Shown here: one piece after another, positions 20,181-21,873 of the stretch
Layout: each line of letters opens with the position of its first letter
Numbering within the stretch: position 1 is the stretch's first letter
Source of the DNA: a virus
DNA length: 21,873 bases
Reading direction: 5' to 3' (one strand)
IMG/VR virus record: IMGVR_UViG_3300026518_000064
Location: 1-21,873 of that record
Notes under the pieces: generated by a model
Database searches by the model: none
Told to the model about the DNA's origin: nothing
The model's input: only the letters and a program-made list of their open reading frames with translations
Program-made: the position numbers and the translations under genes

Positions 20181-20522
20181 TTAAGCCCTTATTCTTTTAA
20201 GCTTTGCATTAATTGCTATATTGGTTCTCTCCAACATTGGCGAACCACCGAAAAGCCATTGCTCCGAACCATAAGCCCTTCCATTTACTACACGTCTTCC
20301 ATCATACAAAATACTAGCATATTCTAGAGGATTACTAATTCTCCACTTCATGCCGTCTATGCTTTTCTTTTGTAATACCCAAGACTTTTTAAACATACCT
20401 GTTTTAACAGGTGAAGCCATTTTAAGATTTGCGAATAGTGACATACTCTCTTCAGATATTACTCTGCCTGATTGCTTCATTATGTCGCTAAGTGCATCTG
20501 TAGGTGATTTTGTATTTGGCAT
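20181..20522 (-). CDS. HK97 gp10-like neck / minor tail protein
   Basis: A 113-residue protein. Seen: an N-terminal helix (TDALSDIMKQSGRVISEESM), then the signature SPVKTGMFKKSWVLQKK and ISNPLEYASILYDGRR, with a short basic C-terminus. The P-V-x-T-G-x-[FL]-[KR]-x-S-[WF] box and the NP.EYA...EYG-like box are hallmarks of the HK97 gp10 / lambda Z family, which join tail to head. It starts one base after the head-closure gene and precedes the tail terminator gene. Confidence 0.82.
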   Translation of the reverse strand: MPNTKSPTDALSDIMKQSGRVISEESMSLFANLKMASPVKTGMFKKSWVLQKKSIDGMKWRISNPLEYASILYDGRRVVNGRAYGSEQWLFGGSPMLERTNIAINAKLKRIRA

Positions 20523-20523
20523 A

Positions 20524-20877
20524 TTAAGCTCTTATTTGTAGTTTTTGAATTATAACTCTGTTTTGAGCTATTGTTTTTTCAATATCTACTATCTTATACT
20601 CTTTTCCAGCGTATTTTACAGCCCAATCCTGTTGATTTATATCAAAATCAGTTCTAATGGTTAGCTTCAAGTCTCCCACTATCACGTTAGGGCTTAACTG
20701 CTCTGATTTCGTATAAGATGAGACTTTTCCATTTATCTTGAAATCCTCTTCTAACTCCAAGTTCTCACCCTTTTCTGGATTATAACCCAAGTTAGTCTTC
20801 TGAAATAAAGTAGCGTCTTCCCCATATTTTGAAATGAGATTATTGGCTACTCTTTGCATATTAGAAGCGAACGACAT
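20524..20877 (-). CDS. Head closure (head-tail joining) protein
   Basis: A 117-residue beta-rich protein. Seen: a helical start (SFASNMQRVANNLISKYGED), then strands (EDFKINGKVSSYTKSEQL, VIVGDLKLTIRTDFDI) and a final KEYKIVDIEKTIAQNRVIIQ followed by KLQIRA. This is the pattern of SPP1 gp16-like stoppers, where a small barrel ends in strands after '..Y.I..I......' sequence. It would close the portal channel and bind the tail. The ATG shares one base with the adaptor gene stop (TAATG). Confidence 0.72.
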   Translation of the reverse strand: MSFASNMQRVANNLISKYGEDATLFQKTNLGYNPEKGENLELEEDFKINGKVSSYTKSEQLSPNVIVGDLKLTIRTDFDINQQDWAVKYAGKEYKIVDIEKTIAQNRVIIQKLQIRA

Positions 20878-21314
20878 TATGACCTTCCTACGTAAGATTG
20901 AGAAAAACCGCCACTTTTGTTAATGCAACCATACTGTTTCAATAATGAAGTAGTAATTGGATTAAAGCTGCTATTGTTATTTGCTTTGTATGCACTATCG
21001 TAAGTAACTTCAAGACCATCAACTTTCTCTTTAGTAATTGCCTTTTGATTTGCATCATAAGCTGTCATATCCGTATTGCTAGCCTGTAATATCAAATATA
21101 ATTGTGCTACTTGCAAATCGTTTGTATTGTCTTCTGGAAGATTTATTCCATCGCAAAGTTTTATTTGCAATGCTGTCTGCGTGAGTAGTGCATCTTGCTT
21201 CACTGCATCCATTGACTCCCATGCAGCATTATTCAACTGTCCATCCATAAACAAAGATGCTGTTGTGGATGAAACAAAACTGTTCCATCCATCATTTGGA
21301 TATATAATTATCAT
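20877..21314 (-). CDS. Head-tail adaptor protein (gp6/DnaT-like)
   Basis: A 145-residue mostly helical protein. Seen: a start IIIYPNDGWNSFVSSTTASL, helices with WESMDAVKQDALLTQTALQI and LQVAQLYLILQASNTDM, then a long loop and FNPITTSLLKQYG. The motif 'A....... K...L..A...I' with a W-x-S-M-[DA] start is typical of phage proteins annotated as DnaT-like or head-tail adaptor, which dock on the portal. It begins in a TAATG overlap with the aromatic-repeat gene. The role is inferred from position and pattern. Confidence 0.72.
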   Translation of the reverse strand: MIIIYPNDGWNSFVSSTTASLFMDGQLNNAAWESMDAVKQDALLTQTALQIKLCDGINLPEDNTNDLQVAQLYLILQASNTDMTAYDANQKAITKEKVDGLEVTYDSAYKANNNSSFNPITTSLLKQYGCINKSGGFSQSYVGRS

Positions 21315-21487
21315 TAACTATCCTTTTTAGCTCTTTTTCTTTTATGCTTCTTTGGTTCTGCTTCTATATCTTCGTTTTCTGTAATAGAACCATTATAGAA
21401 AAACGGTTCTTTAAAGAATTTCTCCTTAAAGAAGTTATTATCTACAAAGAACTTATTTTCAAAGTATTTGTTTGCAAAATAACTCAT
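21314..21487 (-). CDS. Small aromatic-doublet repeat protein after the capsid gene
   Basis: A 57-residue protein. Seen: six aromatic pairs at near five-residue spacing (YF 3-4, YF 8-9, FF 13-14, FF 19-20, FF 24-25, FF 29-30) in KYFENKFFVDNNFFKEKFF, then a linker, then a basic tail (KKHKRKRAKK). The ATG overlaps the capsid stop (TAATG), and the stop overlaps the next start. Known: phage genes just after the capsid often encode short 'YFA..YF' repeat proteins of unknown function. A head decoration or DNA-contact role is possible, given the basic tail, but not shown. Confidence 0.7.
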   Translation of the reverse strand: MSYFANKYFENKFFVDNNFFKEKFFKEPFFYNGSITENEDIEAEPKKHKRKRAKKDS

Positions 21488-21873
21488 TAGCTCAATCCGT
21501 TGAAGATTGCCCCAGCTGTGTTTTTAATATCTGTTGCAACTTTACCCCATGAGCCTTTGTCAAACAATACTGCATTTGTTGGTGATACTGTTCCTTTAAT
21601 GTACGAGTAACCTTTTACAAGTATGTTCATGGCAGTTTCTCTTTTGATACGTAGCATTGTGTTCTCTGCTGTACTATCAAAGTCTGTGTAAACACGTGGA
21701 GCTTCACTATCAACAACAACACCAGCTTCACTTGTAAGTGCCAGAACACCTTTACCTACTGCCATTGTAAATGATGGACTATCAACGATGATAACTGGAA
21801 GACCAAGAGATGCGAATTTACCTGTGTTGATTGTCATACCACCAACATTGTCCATTTTTTCACTGATGTTCAA
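21487..21873 (-). CDS. Major capsid protein, C-terminal part (start at 767 over the circle)
   Basis: This is the C-terminal 128 codons (to the end of the window) of the capsid gene whose start is at 767; the last 188 bases are the same DNA as 1-188. Seen: VDSPSFTMAVGKGVLALTSE, then RVYTDFDSTAENTMLRIKRE, a final TNAVLFDKGSWGKVATDIK and NTAGAIFNGLS. The frame is continuous through the join, so no part of the gene is lost. The mature protein length of 321 fits HK97-type shells. The variant base gives Val in this copy at the place that is Ile in the other. Confidence 0.85.
   Translation of the reverse strand: MNISEKMDNVGGMTINTGKFASLGLPVIIVDSPSFTMAVGKGVLALTSEAGVVVDSEAPRVYTDFDSTAENTMLRIKRETAMNILVKGYSYIKGTVSPTNAVLFDKGSWGKVATDIKNTAGAIFNGLS
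21686..21873. repeat. Terminal direct repeat, right copy
   Basis: Second copy of bases 1-188, with C at 21747 where the left copy has T at 62. In the capsid frame this changes ATT (Ile) to GTT (Val). The difference suggests reads from a mixed population, or a sequencing error at one end. Confidence 0.92.

Noticed and set aside
1-21873. tRNA genes, CRISPR arrays, insertion sequences, integrase and att sites
   Set aside because: No cloverleaf with CCA-type acceptor, no regularly spaced repeats, no transposase or recombinase motif was seen in either strand.

Overview
The window looks like one complete small tailed-phage genome. The last 188 bases (21686-21873) repeat the first 188 (1-188) with one mismatch, so the sequence closes into a circle of about 21,685 bp. 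The ends of the window fall inside the major capsid gene. The DNA is AT-rich, and every intact gene lies on the minus strand. The only plus-strand coding sequence is a broken homing endonuclease at 18538-18809. A siphovirus is the best fit: portal, scaffold, capsid, head-tail connectors, tail tube, a frameshifting tail chaperone, a 788-residue tape measure and a fibre, with no sheath protein. The host is probably one of the Campylobacterota (Sulfurimonas, Sulfurovum or Arcobacter-like). This rests on SSB resembling proteins of that phylum and on extended -10 promoters (TGnTATAAT) without a clear -35. It is an inference.

Reading in the direction of transcription (minus strand, falling coordinates, across the circle): small and large terminase (5517-3798), portal (3767-2457), minor head protein (2500-1511), scaffold (1443-778), major capsid (767-1, continuing 21685-21487), a small aromatic-repeat protein (21487-21314), and four head-tail or neck proteins (21314-19795). 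Then come the tail tube (19785-18802), tail chaperone G with a -1 frameshift product GT (18412-17823), tape measure (17775-15409), two distal tail proteins, a fibre, and a small fibre-associated protein (15412-12244). Next are a 47-residue lipoprotein (12244-12101), a VRR-NUC nuclease, an unusual structured RNA leader (about 11608-11420) ahead of a GIY-YIG/T5orf172 protein, an HNH-like stub, and a winged-helix replication initiator (10762-9998). Several small unknown and membrane proteins follow, then a RecE-like exonuclease with RecT (8651-7251), small unknowns, SSB (6515-6003), a ribbon-helix-helix protein, and a ParB/methyltransferase remnant that leads back into the terminase.

Genes are packed head to tail, with ATGA and TAATG overlaps and many ORFs of 17-57 codons filling what first look like gaps. 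No stretch over 300 bases lacks a gene. The longest non-coding stretch is the 229-base leader at 11420-11648. The genome encodes recombination (RecE, RecT, SSB, VRR-NUC) and a replication initiator, but no polymerase, helicase, integrase, lysogeny repressor or recognisable endolysin.

Two accessory genes (ParB-methyltransferase and HNH-AP2) each keep only their N- and C-terminal ends. This suggests a genome reduced by internal deletion. The most unusual element is the leader of the GIY-YIG gene, which can fold into a three-helix domain, an H-type pseudoknot and a hairpin that hides the ribosome binding site.
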